Shown here: positions 1-8,291 of the stretch, piece by piece | Numbering within the stretch: position 1 is the stretch's first letter | How the letters are laid out: every line of letters starts with the position of its first letter | NCBI GenBank assembly: GCA_003280895.1 | Contig: QCDM01000015.1 | Coordinates: forward strand, 1-32,450 | Direction of reading: 5' to 3' | DNA length: 32,450 nt | Source of the DNA: Prochlorococcus sp. AG-355-I20 | GTDB lineage: Bacteria > Cyanobacteriota > Cyanobacteriia > PCC-6307 > Cyanobiaceae | Position numbers and translations under genes: made by a program | Notes under the pieces: model-generated | The model's database searches: none | Seen by the model: the letters and a program-made list of their open reading frames with translations, nothing else | What the model was told of the DNA's origin: nothing

Positions 1-89
1 TAGATAAGTATTATCAAATCGCATAATTTTTCCGTTTTGTAGACTTAAGTGCAGATAGACTGCCGGAGTTTACTCTATTAGATATTGAG

Positions 90-773
90 ATGAGCTTTAT
101 TAGTCAAGTAGAAATAATTTCTTTTAATGATAGTCTCATAAATAAAATATGGAAAGAAGTATTAAATTTTAATTTAAATAATACATATAGATTTGATTAC
201 ATTAATAATGATTCAAATCAAACAATAATAATGTTGGGGGACCAAACTTGCTCGCGAAGAAGTAGTGAATATTTTCCTCTTAAGGTTTTGGAGTCATATC
301 TATCTTATGGAATGAGCGCTGCTTTATTTAAACTTTTTAGAGAAAAACATGGTATCACTTACGATCTAGGTGTTTATTATCCTATCAGGAGTGGAAATGC
401 CCCATTTTTAATTTATTTAGCCGTATCTAATGATCAAGCACTTTTTGCTTTTGAACTTTTATCAACACTATGGAAAAATTTACTTTTAAATCCGTTGACT
501 GATGCTGAAATATTTTTAGCAAAAGAAAAACTAAAAGGTTCTTTTTTATTGGGAAATCAATCACTAGATGAAATTTTACAGAGAAAGATACAGTTAGTTA
601 GTTATGGTATTTCTCCAATTTCTGAGAACGATTTAAATTCAAAAATAGAGGAAATTTCTTCGTTAGATATTTTGAAATTAACTAACAAGTATTTTTCAAA
701 ACCTTTTCTGAGTATTGCTGGAAATAAAAGTATATGTTTAGAAATTTCTAATAGGTGGAAGAAAAACTTTTAG
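90..773 (+). CDS. M16-family (insulinase-like) peptidase, C-terminal half only
   Basis: The 227 residues resemble the C-terminal domain of M16 zinc peptidases: a stretch around [17 protein letters not shown], then [19 protein letters not shown], the region that closes over the substrate in these two-domain enzymes. The catalytic HXXEH domain is absent. A full M16 subunit is about 400 residues, so this is roughly half. The frame is open upstream to 27, and residues read from 27-89 ([13 protein letters not shown]) look like continuing protein, but TAA at 24-26 closes the frame. The other two forward frames are also stopped within the first 42 bases. ATG at 90 is the only normal start in the open stretch. 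It may be a short non-catalytic subunit, a split gene or a decaying remnant. The family call is fairly firm; its status is not. Its stop lies one base from the convergent sipA stop. Confidence 0.65.
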   Translation: MSFISQVEIISFNDSLINKIWKEVLNFNLNNTYRFDYINNDSNQTIIMLGDQTCSRRSSEYFPLKVLESYLSYGMSAALFKLFREKHGITYDLGVYYPIRSGNAPFLIYLAVSNDQALFAFELLSTLWKNLLLNPLTDAEIFLAKEKLKGSFLLGNQSLDEILQRKIQLVSYGISPISENDLNSKIEEISSLDILKLTNKYFSKPFLSIAGNKSICLEISNRWKKNF

Positions 774-774
774 A

Positions 775-984
775 TTAGTTTTTCTCAATCTTATCAATAT
801 CTATTAAAAACGAACCTCTCCTAAACTTTACTTCAACAGTATCTGGAGATTTAATTGAAAGGATTTCCCCAATTTCATCAATTGCCACTAGATCAGGTGG
901 TCTTAACATCGGCATATTATCTGAAGTCTTCAAGTAAGAGACTGGTGCAATCAACTTAACCTTATCGTTGATCTCAAATTTCAT
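775..984 (-). CDS. sipA: SipA-like regulatory protein (DUF3148)
   Basis: This 69-residue protein matches the cyanobacterial DUF3148/SipA family: basic-hydrophobic start, KVKLIAPVSYLKTSDNMPML, then RPPDLV and a C-terminal segment with RRGSFL. In Synechococcus elongatus SipA binds the histidine kinase NblS (the NblS-RpaB stress pathway) and stimulates its autokinase activity. The small SH3-like fold has no catalytic residues, so the assignment rests on family pattern and length. It is convergent with the M16 remnant and divergent from ftsH, with about 105 bases between the two start codons. Whether it acts on NblS here is inferred from the family. Confidence 0.8.
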   Translation of the reverse strand: MKFEINDKVKLIAPVSYLKTSDNMPMLRPPDLVAIDEIGEILSIKSPDTVEVKFRRGSFLIDIDKIEKN

Positions 985-1091
985 TTATAAATTAGATACA
1001 TTAAAGAGTAGTATAAGCATAAAGTTAGAGAAAATATCAACGAAATGCACTGATTCAGTCTAGAATCCTAGAATTGACTTTCTACAAATTA

Positions 1092-3005
1092 ATGAATCAA
1101 AAATTTAAAACATTAATTTTATGGGCTTTACCTATACTTTTGGTAATAGGACTTTCCTACCAATTTTTATCCTCAAGCAACGTTGATTCGCTTAAATCTA
1201 ACGGCACTACTGTTGCACCAAGAAATTCAGCGGTAGCAAGAGTTAGTTACGGCAGATTTTTAGATTACATTAATTCAGGAAGGGTTACATCTGTTGATAT
1301 TTTTGAGGGAGGCAGAAATGCAGTTATAGAGACAATAGATTCGGATTTAGATAACAAAGTTCAAAGGTTGCGTGTAGATCTTCCTGGCTTGACACCAGAA
1401 CTTATAAATATTTTAAAAAATGAGGGAATTAGTTTTGATGTTCATCCAATAAAAACAGCTCCTCCTGCATTAGGAATTTTAGGTAATTTACTCTTCCCGG
1501 CTATCTTAATTGGAGGTTTAATTTTGTTAGCGAGGAGGTCAAATGGTATGCCTGGAGGTCCTGGCCAAGCGATGCAGTTTGGAAAGACTAAAGCAAGATT
1601 TGCAATGGAAGCTGAAACAGGAGTTGTATTTGATGATGTTGCAGGAGTTAATGAAGCTAAACAGGATTTACAAGAAGTTGTCACTTTTCTGAAAAAACCA
1701 GAAAAATTTACTTCTGTAGGAGCAAGAATTCCCAAAGGGGTTCTATTGGTAGGACCTCCTGGTACTGGTAAAACCCTTTTAGCTAAAGCAATTGCAGGTG
1801 AAGCTGGTGTACCATTCTTCTCTTTATCAGGTTCTGAATTTGTTGAAATGTTTGTTGGTGTTGGCGCCAGTAGAGTTAGAGACCTTTTCAAAAGAGCTAA
1901 AGAGAATAGTCCCTGTTTAATTTTTATTGATGAAATCGATGCAGTCGGAAGGCAAAGAGGTGCAGGTATTGGCGGAGGTAATGATGAGAGAGAACAAACT
2001 CTCAATCAATTACTTACTGAAATGGATGGTTTCGAAGGTAATAGTGGCATAATAATAATTGCAGCCACAAATAGGCCCGATGTTCTAGACTCAGCGCTAA
2101 TGAGGCCAGGCAGATTCGATAGGCAGGTAACTGTAGATGCACCTGATATCAAAGGCAGACTATCAATATTGGAAGTTCATGCAAGGAATAAGAAACTTCA
2201 AGAGGATTTAACGCTTGAAAGCATTGCAAGAAGAACACCAGGTTTTACTGGAGCAGATTTAGCAAATTTATTAAATGAGGCTGCTATATTAACTGCCAGG
2301 CGGAGAAAAGAATCTATAAGTATTTCAGAAATTGATGACTCTGTAGATAGGATCGTCGCAGGAATGGAAGGTTCTCCATTAACAGATGGTAGAAGCAAGA
2401 GATTAATTGCTTATCACGAAGTTGGCCATGCTCTCATAGGTTCACTTGTCAAAGCTCATGATCCTGTTCAAAAAGTGACCGTCATTCCAAGAGGTCAAGC
2501 TAAAGGATTAACTTGGTTTACCCCAGATGATGAACAAACTCTTGTTAGCAGGGCGCAATTAAAAGCTAGGATAATGGGTGCTTTAGGAGGAAGAGCTGCT
2601 GAAGATGTAGTTTTTGGAGAAGGTGAGATTACAACAGGAGCTGGAGGTGATTTCCAACAAGTTGCTTCTATGGCTCGCCAAATGGTTACTAGATTTGGAA
2701 TGAGTAATTTAGGTCCGATAGCTTTAGAAAGTGGTAATCAAGAAGTATTTGTTGGTAGAGATTTAATGACTAGAAGTGAAGTTTCCGATTCAATTTCTAA
2801 ACAAATAGATGAAAGTGTAAGAATAATGGTCAAAGAATGTTATAAAGAAACCTACGATATAGTTAGTAAAAATAGAGAAGCTATGGATAAAATAGTTGAC
2901 CTATTAATCGAAAAAGAAACACTAGATGGTGATGAATTTATAAGTATTCTCTCCAAATTCACAGAAATTCCTGAGAAAGAGAGAACACCTCAATTATTAA
3001 GCTAA
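1092..3005 (+). CDS. ftsH: ATP-dependent zinc metalloprotease FtsH
   Basis: Membrane-anchored AAA+ protease that extracts and degrades thylakoid or plasma-membrane proteins, including damaged photosystem II D1 in cyanobacteria. From ATG 1092 the protein has 637 residues: an N-terminal membrane segment at about 8-25, a lumenal/periplasmic domain, a second membrane segment near 125-145, then the AAA domain with Walker A GPPGTGKT (221-228), Walker B with DE at 280-281 and a second-region-of-homology segment ([20 protein letters not shown]). The zinc site HEVGH is at 442-446. A TTG at 1074 would add six residues; ATG 1092 fits the family N-terminus better. The N-terminal domain ([16 protein letters not shown]) most resembles the Synechocystis FtsH2 type, but I do not assign a paralogue number. 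The stop overlaps the convergent clpP stop. Thf1, a known FtsH partner, is encoded nearby. Confidence 0.97.
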   Translation: MNQKFKTLILWALPILLVIGLSYQFLSSSNVDSLKSNGTTVAPRNSAVARVSYGRFLDYINSGRVTSVDIFEGGRNAVIETIDSDLDNKVQRLRVDLPGLTPELINILKNEGISFDVHPIKTAPPALGILGNLLFPAILIGGLILLARRSNGMPGGPGQAMQFGKTKARFAMEAETGVVFDDVAGVNEAKQDLQEVVTFLKKPEKFTSVGARIPKGVLLVGPPGTGKTLLAKAIAGEAGVPFFSLSGSEFVEMFVGVGASRVRDLFKRAKENSPCLIFIDEIDAVGRQRGAGIGGGNDEREQTLNQLLTEMDGFEGNSGIIIIAATNRPDVLDSALMRPGRFDRQVTVDAPDIKGRLSILEVHARNKKLQEDLTLESIARRTPGFTGADLANLLNEAAILTARRRKESISISEIDDSVDRIVAGMEGSPLTDGRSKRLIAYHEVGHALIGSLVKAHDPVQKVTVIPRGQAKGLTWFTPDDEQTLVSRAQLKARIMGALGGRAAEDVVFGEGEITTGAGGDFQQVASMARQMVTRFGMSNLGPIALESGNQEVFVGRDLMTRSEVSDSISKQIDESVRIMVKECYKETYDIVSKNREAMDKIVDLLIEKETLDGDEFISILSKFTEIPEKERTPQLLS

Positions 3006-3589
3006 ACTTTTATTGGTTTTTTATCTAACACCAGATCAATTAAACCGTACTCAACAGCTTCGTTTGGGGACATATAAAAATCTCTATCAGTATCTTCTTT
3101 GATAGTGTCATAATCTTTTCCAGTTCTTTCTGATAACTCAGTATTTAGTCGTTCTTTTAGGAACAAAATTTCATCTGCTTGAATTCTTATATCACTGGCT
3201 TGACCTCTAGCACCTCCAAGTGGTTGATGAATCATTATTCTTGAATGTCTAAGGCTGCTTCTTTTACCTTTAGTACCTGCAGCAAGCAAAAATGCACCCA
3301 TACTAGCTGCTAAACCAACACAAACTGTATGAATGTCAGGCTTTACATGTTGCATTGTGTCAAAGATACCCAATCCGTCATATACGGATCCGCCAGGTGA
3401 ATTTATGTACATATAAATATCCTTATCTGGATCTTCTGCCTCGAGAAATAATAATTGAGCAACAATTCTATTAGCAGTTTCACTAGTAACTTGTTCTCCC
3501 AAAAAGATTATTCTCTCTCTTAATAGTCTGGAATAAATATCAAAGACTCTTTCACTACCGCCAGATTCTTCTAAAACTAAAGGGATCAT
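3002..3589 (-). CDS. clpP: ATP-dependent Clp protease proteolytic subunit ClpP
   Basis: Serine peptidase of the Clp complex, working with ClpC or ClpX ATPases on cytosolic proteins. The 195-residue product has normal family length and the full catalytic triad: Ser96 in GLAASMGA, His121 in IMIHQPLGG and Asp170 in DTDRDFYMS. The YINSPGG segment (61-67) forms the oxyanion-site strand. It has no long N-terminal extension, so ATG at 3589 is a natural start. Cyanobacteria carry several clpP paralogues; I do not choose between them. The gene is convergent with ftsH, sharing four bases at the stops, and divergent from thf1, which leaves little room for two promoters. Confidence 0.96.
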   Translation of the reverse strand: MIPLVLEESGGSERVFDIYSRLLRERIIFLGEQVTSETANRIVAQLLFLEAEDPDKDIYMYINSPGGSVYDGLGIFDTMQHVKPDIHTVCVGLAASMGAFLLAAGTKGKRSSLRHSRIMIHQPLGGARGQASDIRIQADEILFLKERLNTELSERTGKDYDTIKEDTDRDFYMSPNEAVEYGLIDLVLDKKPIKV

Positions 3590-3669
3590 AATAATATTTA
3601 TCTGTTTATTAGATATTAACGATATTGAGTCAACATACGCTAACCTTATTAAGGTTTACATATAAAAAA

Positions 3670-4281
3670 TTGAAAGAAAAATTGACTGTTTCAGATAGCA
3701 AAAAGTTATTTCATGAAAAATTTCCTTACGTCATTCCAGGTTTATATAAAAGAGTAGTTGATGAAATGCTTGTCGAACTTAATCTTTTGAACCATCAAAA
3801 TGAATTTACGCAAGATTTTCTCTTTTGTGTCGGCCTCACCGAAACATTCAAAGAATTAATGAAAGGATATCAACCTGAAAAACACTTGGATTTACTTTTT
3901 GAATCTTTATGCAGTTCTACAAATTTTGAGGCGAAGGAAATTAATGAAATATCTAAAAAGTCTCAAAAAGAATTAGAGGATAAAACATCTAAAGATATTT
4001 TAAAATTATTAGTAAAAAAAAGTAATTCTAAACTTTATCCTTCAAGGATTTTGAACTTAGGTATATATATATTAATTTCAAACTCTCAAGATTTCAAAGA
4101 GAAAAATGAATCAGATAAAAATAAATTAACCTCTGATATTTTTGAGAAGTTAAGCTTATCTGCTAATAAAGCAGAAAAAGATATTGGAATCTACAAAAGC
4201 AGCATATCAAAAATGGAACAAGCAAAAGAATTAATTGAAGAGCTCAGAATTAAGGATAAGAAAAAAGGCTTAAAAAAATAA
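3670..4281 (+). CDS. thf1: Thylakoid formation protein Thf1 (Psb29)
   Basis: Thf1/Psb29 is an all-helical protein needed for photosystem II biogenesis and repair. In Synechocystis it binds and stabilises FtsH complexes. The match is clear from TVSDSKKLFHEKFP, then LYKRVVDEMLVELNLL (family RRVVEELLVEMHLL), FCVGLTETF and GYQPEKH. The end is lysine-rich and probably coiled coil. No ATG precedes the conserved region. In-frame TTG codons lie at 3625, 3670 and 3682. I chose 3670 because it gives MKEKLTVSD, the usual short N-terminus (203 residues). TTG 3625 would give 218 residues and leave only 35 bases to the divergent clpP start. Its closeness to ftsH makes the known functional link notable. Confidence 0.9.
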   Translation: MKEKLTVSDSKKLFHEKFPYVIPGLYKRVVDEMLVELNLLNHQNEFTQDFLFCVGLTETFKELMKGYQPEKHLDLLFESLCSSTNFEAKEINEISKKSQKELEDKTSKDILKLLVKKSNSKLYPSRILNLGIYILISNSQDFKEKNESDKNKLTSDIFEKLSLSANKAEKDIGIYKSSISKMEQAKELIEELRIKDKKKGLKK

Positions 4282-4284
4282 TAA

Positions 4285-4425
4285 CTATTTTTTTAATCTT
4301 TTTTTATCTTTCCAAGATACATAGGATATATAAATTACAGCTAATGTTATGAATATGAGCAAAACAAACGATGTTAAGATAAGAAAATTACCTAAATAGA
4401 CTTCATAAGTTAAAAATGAAATCAT
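4285..4425 (-). CDS. Small single-span membrane protein coupled to petN
   Basis: This 46-residue ORF begins [12 protein letters not shown], continues with a hydrophobic span of about 22 residues (roughly 12-35, ending AVIYISYV) and finishes with a lysine-rich tail ([10 protein letters not shown]). Its ATG overlaps the petN stop in an ATGA arrangement, which indicates translational coupling and a shared mRNA. Its end faces the thf1 end, three bases apart. I do not recognise a family. The positive-inside pattern predicts a cytoplasmic C-terminus. Size and coupling suggest a minor photosynthetic membrane subunit or assembly factor, but this is inference from context. Confidence 0.6.
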
Positions 4426-4523
4426 ATGTCAATGGATCCGTCCCCATTTCTTCCCCAAACAACCATGGCAATTGAAAAAGTAAAAATAGCAGCCAAAGCC
4501 GCCCAGCCTATTTGAAAGATCAT
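4422..4523 (-). CDS. petN: Cytochrome b6-f complex subunit 8 (PetN)
   Basis: A 33-residue single-span protein with the PetN signature: start [10 protein letters not shown], a hydrophobic helix rich in Ala, Phe and Ile, then [11 protein letters not shown]. PetN is one of the four small subunits of the thylakoid cytochrome b6-f complex, which carries electrons between plastoquinone and plastocyanin. Length and the VVWGRNG motif are typical of picocyanobacterial PetN. It is first in a two-gene unit with the 46-residue membrane protein that starts in its stop codon. Confidence 0.92.
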
Positions 4524-4639
4524 TAGAATTTAATCGTTTTTATAAATATAACAGAACTTCAAAATTTTTTAATCATTTTAAAGCTAAAGTTAATTTCTCA
4601 GAAACAAATTTTTCCCAATAGAATTGTAATAAAGTTAAA

Positions 4640-4918
4640 TTGGGAAGGTTAGTTTTAAATCATAGTTCAAATATAGAAGGTCTAATTCCAATACTTCAAA
4701 AATTAGCCCTGGAAAATAATATCAAGACAATAACTCCAGCTGTTATTTCAAGAGCCAGAGGAAGATCCTCTAAATTGATAATTAGATTGTCAGTGAAAAC
4801 TATAAACGGATATAAAGCGATAGCAAGAAAGGGTAATACAGCTCAAGAAGTTTTTATTTCAACAGAGTTAAGTAAAGATGAATTAAAAGAAATCATAGAT
4901 TTATATAATAAAAAGTAA
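4640..4918 (+). CDS. DUF2103 conserved cyanobacterial protein
   Basis: The 92-residue product matches DUF2103: N-terminal GRLVLNHSSNIEGLIPIL, then ITPAVISRARG, a basic beta-rich middle (LIIRLSVKTINGYKAIARKG) and QEVFI near the C-terminus. The family has been described as predicted metal-binding; its function is unknown to me. The start is TTG at 4640, directly before the conserved GRLVLNH, and no better start is seen upstream. It is divergent from petN with about 115 bases between. Confidence 0.75.
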   Translation: MGRLVLNHSSNIEGLIPILQKLALENNIKTITPAVISRARGRSSKLIIRLSVKTINGYKAIARKGNTAQEVFISTELSKDELKEIIDLYNKK

Positions 4919-4958
4919 TTAAATTTAAGGGTATTAGAAAATAGTTAGGAGAGAACAA

Positions 4959-5165
4959 ATGAAATTGGTATTAAATTTTTTTATGTTTTTATTGGCCTTT
5001 TTTTCATTTAGTAATAAATCATTATCACTTACTGATAACCAAATAAAAAGATTTTGCACAAAGGAAAAAAGAATATCTTTATGTATCAAAAATTTACAAG
5101 AGAAAAGGTCTGATCTCCAAAAAGGAAAGCTAATTGAAATACCTGTAACCCCTTACAAACGGTAA
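4959..5165 (+). CDS. Small secreted hypothetical protein
   Basis: A 68-residue protein with a probable signal peptide: MKLVLNF, a hydrophobic core of about 12 residues and possible cleavage after residues 20-24. The mature part is short, basic and has two cysteines (RFCTKEK and SLCIKN), spaced to allow a disulfide in the periplasm or lumen. It has one of the few clear Shine-Dalgarno sequences here (AGGAGAG, about 6 bases before ATG), which supports translation. Family not recognised. Confidence 0.6.
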   Translation: MKLVLNFFMFLLAFFSFSNKSLSLTDNQIKRFCTKEKRISLCIKNLQEKRSDLQKGKLIEIPVTPYKR

Positions 5166-5166
5166 T

Positions 5167-5193
5167 TAGAAATTGAATTTAAATTTCAAATTC
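5167..5193. terminator. AT-rich inverted repeat between convergent genes
   Basis: Eleven of thirteen positions pair around a centre near 5180, just after the stop at 5165 and overlapping the end of the convergent minus-strand gene. Such a hairpin could end transcription from both sides, but it is AT-only in its core and has no strong T-run, so the call is weak. Confidence 0.25.
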
Positions 5194-5448
5194 TGATTCG
5201 AAAAGATTAAATGCATTTTTATAGCTTGTGAGAAGTTCTTCAGAATTATCAGAGAATCCTTGTCGTTCGTAATCTTCTTTTAATTCATCATATATGTAAA
5301 CCACTTTGTTAAAGGCGCTCATATATTCTTTTTGTATGTCTTCATCATCGATATCATAGATTTTTGCCAGTACTAATTCGACATTTTTTTTTGATGAATA
5401 TATTTTTCTCTCAAAATCCTTATTTAACTTCCTTCTTTTTTTTGCCAT
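5179..5448 (-). CDS. Hypothetical charged helical protein
   Basis: This 89-residue protein starts with a very basic segment (MAKKRRKLNKDFERK) and continues as acidic amphipathic helices (IYDIDDEDIQKEY and so on). No signal, membrane span or cysteine is seen. The basic N-terminus could bind nucleic acid. Not recognised. It lies convergent to the small secreted protein. Confidence 0.55.
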   Translation of the reverse strand: MAKKRRKLNKDFERKIYSSKKNVELVLAKIYDIDDEDIQKEYMSAFNKVVYIYDELKEDYERQGFSDNSEELLTSYKNAFNLFESEFEI

Positions 5449-5639
5449 TTAAAATTTCTAAATACAGATTAACAATACTCAAATTCATAGATAAATTAAA
5501 TTAAAACTTATAAAATAAAGATATAGTTTCCAAATCAAAATAAAACCTCTACATTCCAAATGAATCATTGGATGATATGAATAAAAAAGAAACAACTAAT
5601 TCTAAAGAACTGAAAAACTAAAACTATTAAGCCAAGAAA

Positions 5640-6014
5640 ATGAATACTTCCTCAAACTTAAAGAAAAAAAAAGATAAAAAGCTTCCATGGTGGGTAGAGT
5701 TATTATTTGTTCAAATAGGATTACCAGATAAATTACTAACAAAAATATTAAAAGCCAAAAAAACATCTAAAGAATTTATTAAAAACGAAAAAAAATCAAT
5801 AATAATATTTTTGTTTGTAATTACTATATTGGCATATTTTTATCCAGTTATTAAACATGCAAAAAATAAATTAGATTGTGAAGCGATTGCTAAAAACTAT
5901 ATTATTAAAAATAAAAATACAATCGAAATTAATAATAGAGAAATAAAAATGTTATCTACAAATTTTTGTTATGGTGGCGAAGAAATCTATGAAATAGAAA
6001 ATTTAAAAAATTAA
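5640..6014 (+). CDS. Hypothetical single-span membrane protein
   Basis: A 124-residue protein with a lysine-rich N-terminal cytosolic part containing LPWWVELLFVQIGLPDK, possibly an amphipathic membrane-surface helix. One hydrophobic span follows at about 54-70 (IIIFLFVITILAYFYPV), then a C-terminal domain of about 50 residues with two cysteines (KLDCEAIA and TNFCYGG) that could form a disulfide outside the cytosol. Family not recognised. The 190 bases upstream hold no other ORF I can support. Confidence 0.55.
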   Translation: MNTSSNLKKKKDKKLPWWVELLFVQIGLPDKLLTKILKAKKTSKEFIKNEKKSIIIFLFVITILAYFYPVIKHAKNKLDCEAIAKNYIIKNKNTIEINNREIKMLSTNFCYGGEEIYEIENLKN

Positions 6015-6095
6015 ATTTTAAATTATTCTCAATAAATCACCATCGCAATATTATGATAGTAACTTTAATTCTTATAAAGTTGAAATTTTATTCCT

Positions 6096-6272
6096 ATGAC
6101 TGATATAAAACAAAAGAAAGAAAACGTAAATATGCATTTAAAAGATTTGAGACAAAACCTAAAGAAAATGCATTTAGAGGTTACGGAAGAATTAATATTA
6201 CCAAAGCCAGATGATGTAAAAGAATTAATGAATAAAATGGATAAACTATTAAAAATAATAGAATCAAAATAA
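6096..6272 (+). CDS. Small hypothetical helical protein
   Basis: A 58-residue ORF (MTDIKQKKENVNMHLKDLRQ through KIIESK) that is entirely charged and helical, with heptad-like leucine spacing over 15-32 and 42-56. This suggests a small coiled-coil dimer. No domain is recognised. It fits the gap between two same-strand genes with no overlap. Support is the intact frame, compositional regularity and spacing. Confidence 0.45.
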   Translation: MTDIKQKKENVNMHLKDLRQNLKKMHLEVTEELILPKPDDVKELMNKMDKLLKIIESK

Positions 6273-6313
6273 ACTATAATTTAAATAATTTAGAATCATC
6301 AAAATTTAAATAA

Positions 6314-6664
6314 ATGAAAATAATAAAAAAATTTCCATTGATAATTCTAATTGCAATTTTCTTAATTTCTTGCAAGACATCAACTAATAAAGAATATCCC
6401 ATAAATAATTTGGAAAAAATTAATGAAGAGAATCCCAACTCAAAAAAGAAAAGAATGGAAATAAAGTTTTCTTGTGGAGAGGATGGCATTTCAGAATACT
6501 TAGATGATGGATGGAATATTATAAGAGAAGATTCCCAAGAAAAAATTTGTACATGGAAATCTGTTCCTGCCACAAAAGATTGTAATATGGAAAAAGATAA
6601 AGGTTGTAAAATAACACAGCCAGATAAAATAGGTCAAGAGAAAATTTATTTATTGGAAAAATAA
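6314..6664 (+). CDS. Putative lipoprotein
   Basis: This 116-residue product starts MKIIKKFPLIILIAIFLISC, a short signal peptide ending in a lipobox (LISC). Signal peptidase II would be expected to cleave before Cys20, which becomes lipidated. The mature domain is charged with four further cysteines (FSCGED, KICTWKS, KDCNME, KGCKIT), probably paired as disulfides in the periplasm. Not assigned to a family. A long antisense frame over it is treated as a shadow. Confidence 0.6.
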   Translation: MKIIKKFPLIILIAIFLISCKTSTNKEYPINNLEKINEENPNSKKKRMEIKFSCGEDGISEYLDDGWNIIREDSQEKICTWKSVPATKDCNMEKDKGCKITQPDKIGQEKIYLLEK

Positions 6665-6673
6665 AATTAATAC

Positions 6674-6802
6674 ATGCCTCCAAAATCAGAACACTTAGTA
6701 AATTTAATTTTTAAGAAATTAAAAACTTATAAGAATAAAAAAATATTTTTAGAAAAAGAAAGTTTGAATAAATTTATTCTTTCTCTTTTCAAAGAAAACT
6801 GA
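6674..6802 (+). CDS. Tiny basic hypothetical protein
   Basis: A 42-residue ORF starting nine bases after the lipoprotein stop: MPPKSEHLVNLIFKKLKTYK, then KKIFLEKESLNKFILSLFKEN. It is basic and helical, with no signal or span. Close spacing suggests co-transcription with the lipoprotein gene. Function unknown; short enough that it could be chance. Confidence 0.35.
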   Translation: MPPKSEHLVNLIFKKLKTYKNKKIFLEKESLNKFILSLFKEN

Positions 6803-6861
6803 ATGCAGGATTTATTTAAGTTAGTTGCTATATTTAAATAAATTTTTTAATTAATAAATAT

Positions 6862-6957
6862 ATGGATAATTTTTCTTCATTAACTGTTACCTTGGCAATC
6901 ATATTTATTGCAAGTCTTTATTTTTTATTTAGGGTTACCTCTAGTACAAAGAATTAA
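6862..6957 (+). CDS. Tiny single-span membrane protein
   Basis: This 31-residue ORF (MDNFSSLTVTLAIIFIASLY, then FLFRVTSSTKN) has one hydrophobic helix from about residue 7 to 23 and a short polar tail. Its form is like that of small photosystem or cytochrome subunits, but it matches none I know (not PetM, PsbM or PsbT by sequence). It stands alone between small genes. Confidence 0.4.
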   Translation: MDNFSSLTVTLAIIFIASLYFLFRVTSSTKN

Positions 6958-6977
6958 AAAATATTTTCACATCTTTC

Positions 6978-7160
6978 TTAGATTATCGGATCATCTCTTA
7001 GTAGTAAAACCGTATGCTTATTTAAACCATCGTTAATCCATTCTTTATATTCTTCTAGGACAGACTTTTTATCAGAATTATCTAGTAAGTTAATTCTTTG
7101 TTTTGCATTGTCCAAGGCCAACTTAATACAAAATTTATAATCATTGGAGTTTTCTTGCAT
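6978..7160 (-). CDS. Small hypothetical protein
   Basis: The 60-residue product has a helical charged body (YKFCIKLALDNAKQRINLL, VLEEYKEWINDGLNKH) and a short C-terminal beta-like end (TVLLLRDDPII). No signal or membrane span. Not recognised. It lies opposite to the neighbouring tiny membrane ORF, ends facing. Confidence 0.5.
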   Translation of the reverse strand: MQENSNDYKFCIKLALDNAKQRINLLDNSDKKSVLEEYKEWINDGLNKHTVLLLRDDPII

Positions 7161-7303
7161 AAGTTTTTATTAAATCTTAGTGAAAATAATTTCTTATTCT
7201 GTATAGAAAATTACAATAATAAGCGTTGATTCAATAAGAGTATCAAGCAATACGGAAGAAATTTTAATATATTTAGGATAATAATTATATTTACAATATT
7301 ACT

Positions 7304-7498
7304 ATGTCTTACGAAGCAGGTAGTAAAGAATGTAGACATTTAATTGAAGCTAAAGAAAGCCTTCTTTCAACATTAGATGCGTTAACTAATATACATTCGA
7401 CCGATTTAATACAAATCCAAATTAAAGAAATTTACAATAAATTAGAACAGATGCACGACAATAGAAAAAAAATAGAATCAGCTACAAATTATCTTTAA
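7304..7498 (+). CDS. Small hypothetical helical protein
   Basis: This 64-residue protein (MSYEAGSKECRHLIEAKESL to SATNYL) is predicted to form two amphipathic helices with one cysteine and two histidines. No recognised domain. It is convergent with the next gene at a 24-base gap. Conservation could not be tested. Confidence 0.5.
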   Translation: MSYEAGSKECRHLIEAKESLLSTLDALTNIHSTDLIQIQIKEIYNKLEQMHDNRKKIESATNYL

Positions 7499-7522
7499 TG
7501 CAATGAATCTAACTGAAAGCTC

Positions 7523-7720
7523 TCAAAATTGGCTTTTTATCTTGGTTACTTTTTTTTCTGTTAATAAGTCCAATAAAGCATCAAGCTGAGCGATTACTTC
7601 CTTTGTTTCATTAAGATCTGGCAACAAGTCTTCTTTTATGAGCATTTGATGCATCTCTCTAAGCTCTAACCTTATATATCTAAGGTGAGAACAAACTTCC
7701 TCTCTCTTTGTTGCACTCAT
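7523..7720 (-). CDS. Small hypothetical helical-hairpin protein
   Basis: A 65-residue protein, MSATKREEVCSHLRYIRLEL then REMHQMLIKEDLLPDLNETKE and a leucine-rich second helix (VIAQLDALLDLLTEKK). The pattern is two long antiparallel helices, typical of small dimeric regulators or scaffold proteins. I do not recognise a family. Upstream (7721-7856) I see no further gene. Confidence 0.5.
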   Translation of the reverse strand: MSATKREEVCSHLRYIRLELREMHQMLIKEDLLPDLNETKEVIAQLDALLDLLTEKKVTKIKSQF

Positions 7721-7856
7721 ATTTCCTTTATATTCTTTACATTATACAATACGATCTTTTTTGACTCCCATATAAGTTTTGTCAATTTGAAAATTTTTTT
7801 CAAACCCAATAACATATCAAAATCTTTTAAAGTCGAATTGTAGTAATATATCCTTC

Positions 7857-8030
7857 ATGAAAAAGAAACAATCTAAAAAAAAACAAACTAATTCAAATTT
7901 AAAAGATCAAAAATTAGGTCAAACAAAAAATTCTGCGAAATTAGTACTTTTTGTTTTTGGTATAGGTCCAATTATTGGCATAATTATATTTTTATATAGT
8001 AAGGGATTTTTTAATTCGCCAACTATTTAA
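7857..8030 (+). CDS. Small basic single-span membrane protein
   Basis: A 57-residue ORF: a lysine/glutamine/asparagine-rich N-terminus (MKKKQSKKKQTNSNLKDQKL), then a hydrophobic span at about 29-47 (VLFVFGIGPIIGIIIFLY) and a short tail (SKGFFNSPTI). Charge distribution predicts an inside N-terminus. The Gly-Pro-rich span is unusual for a simple anchor. Not recognised. Confidence 0.5.
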   Translation: MKKKQSKKKQTNSNLKDQKLGQTKNSAKLVLFVFGIGPIIGIIIFLYSKGFFNSPTI

Positions 8031-8087
8031 ATCTTAAGTAATTCAAATTAATCTTAAATTAATTAATTTTAAAAAATTTAAAAATAA

Positions 8088-8291
8088 TTATTGAAATTTT
8101 TTTAAAGAAAATATCCTAAATTCTGCCATTTTTCTAGCATTTTCAGGATTAGATATCAAAAAAGGGTGATCTGATAAAAGTTCTAATACCTTATCTATCT
8201 TTAGACGTATATCATCACAATCAACATTTTCCCATTCCTCATCAAATGACATTGCAAAGCTATCAGCATTATCATATAGTTTATCTTTCAT
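8088..8291 (-). CDS. Small acidic hypothetical protein
   Basis: The 67-residue product has an acidic N-terminal half (SFAMSFDEEWENVDCDD) and a helical C-terminal half (IRLKIDKVLELLSDHPFLI, then ENARKMAEFRIFSLKKF). No signal or span. Family unknown. The 8292-8520 interval to the next gene holds no ORF I can support. Confidence 0.5.
   Translation of the reverse strand: MKDKLYDNADSFAMSFDEEWENVDCDDIRLKIDKVLELLSDHPFLISNPENARKMAEFRIFSLKKFQ

Noticed and set aside
1442..2005. Long open frame antisense to ftsH
   Set aside because: Lies wholly opposite a strongly conserved AAA protease and has proline/serine-rich, non-domain sequence typical of a shadow frame.
6274..6573. Minus-strand frame opposite the lipoprotein
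   Set aside because: The plus strand has a lipobox and paired cysteines; the minus frame has no such support.
6803..6841. Twelve-codon ORF after the 42-residue ORF
   Set aside because: Too short and without Shine-Dalgarno support.
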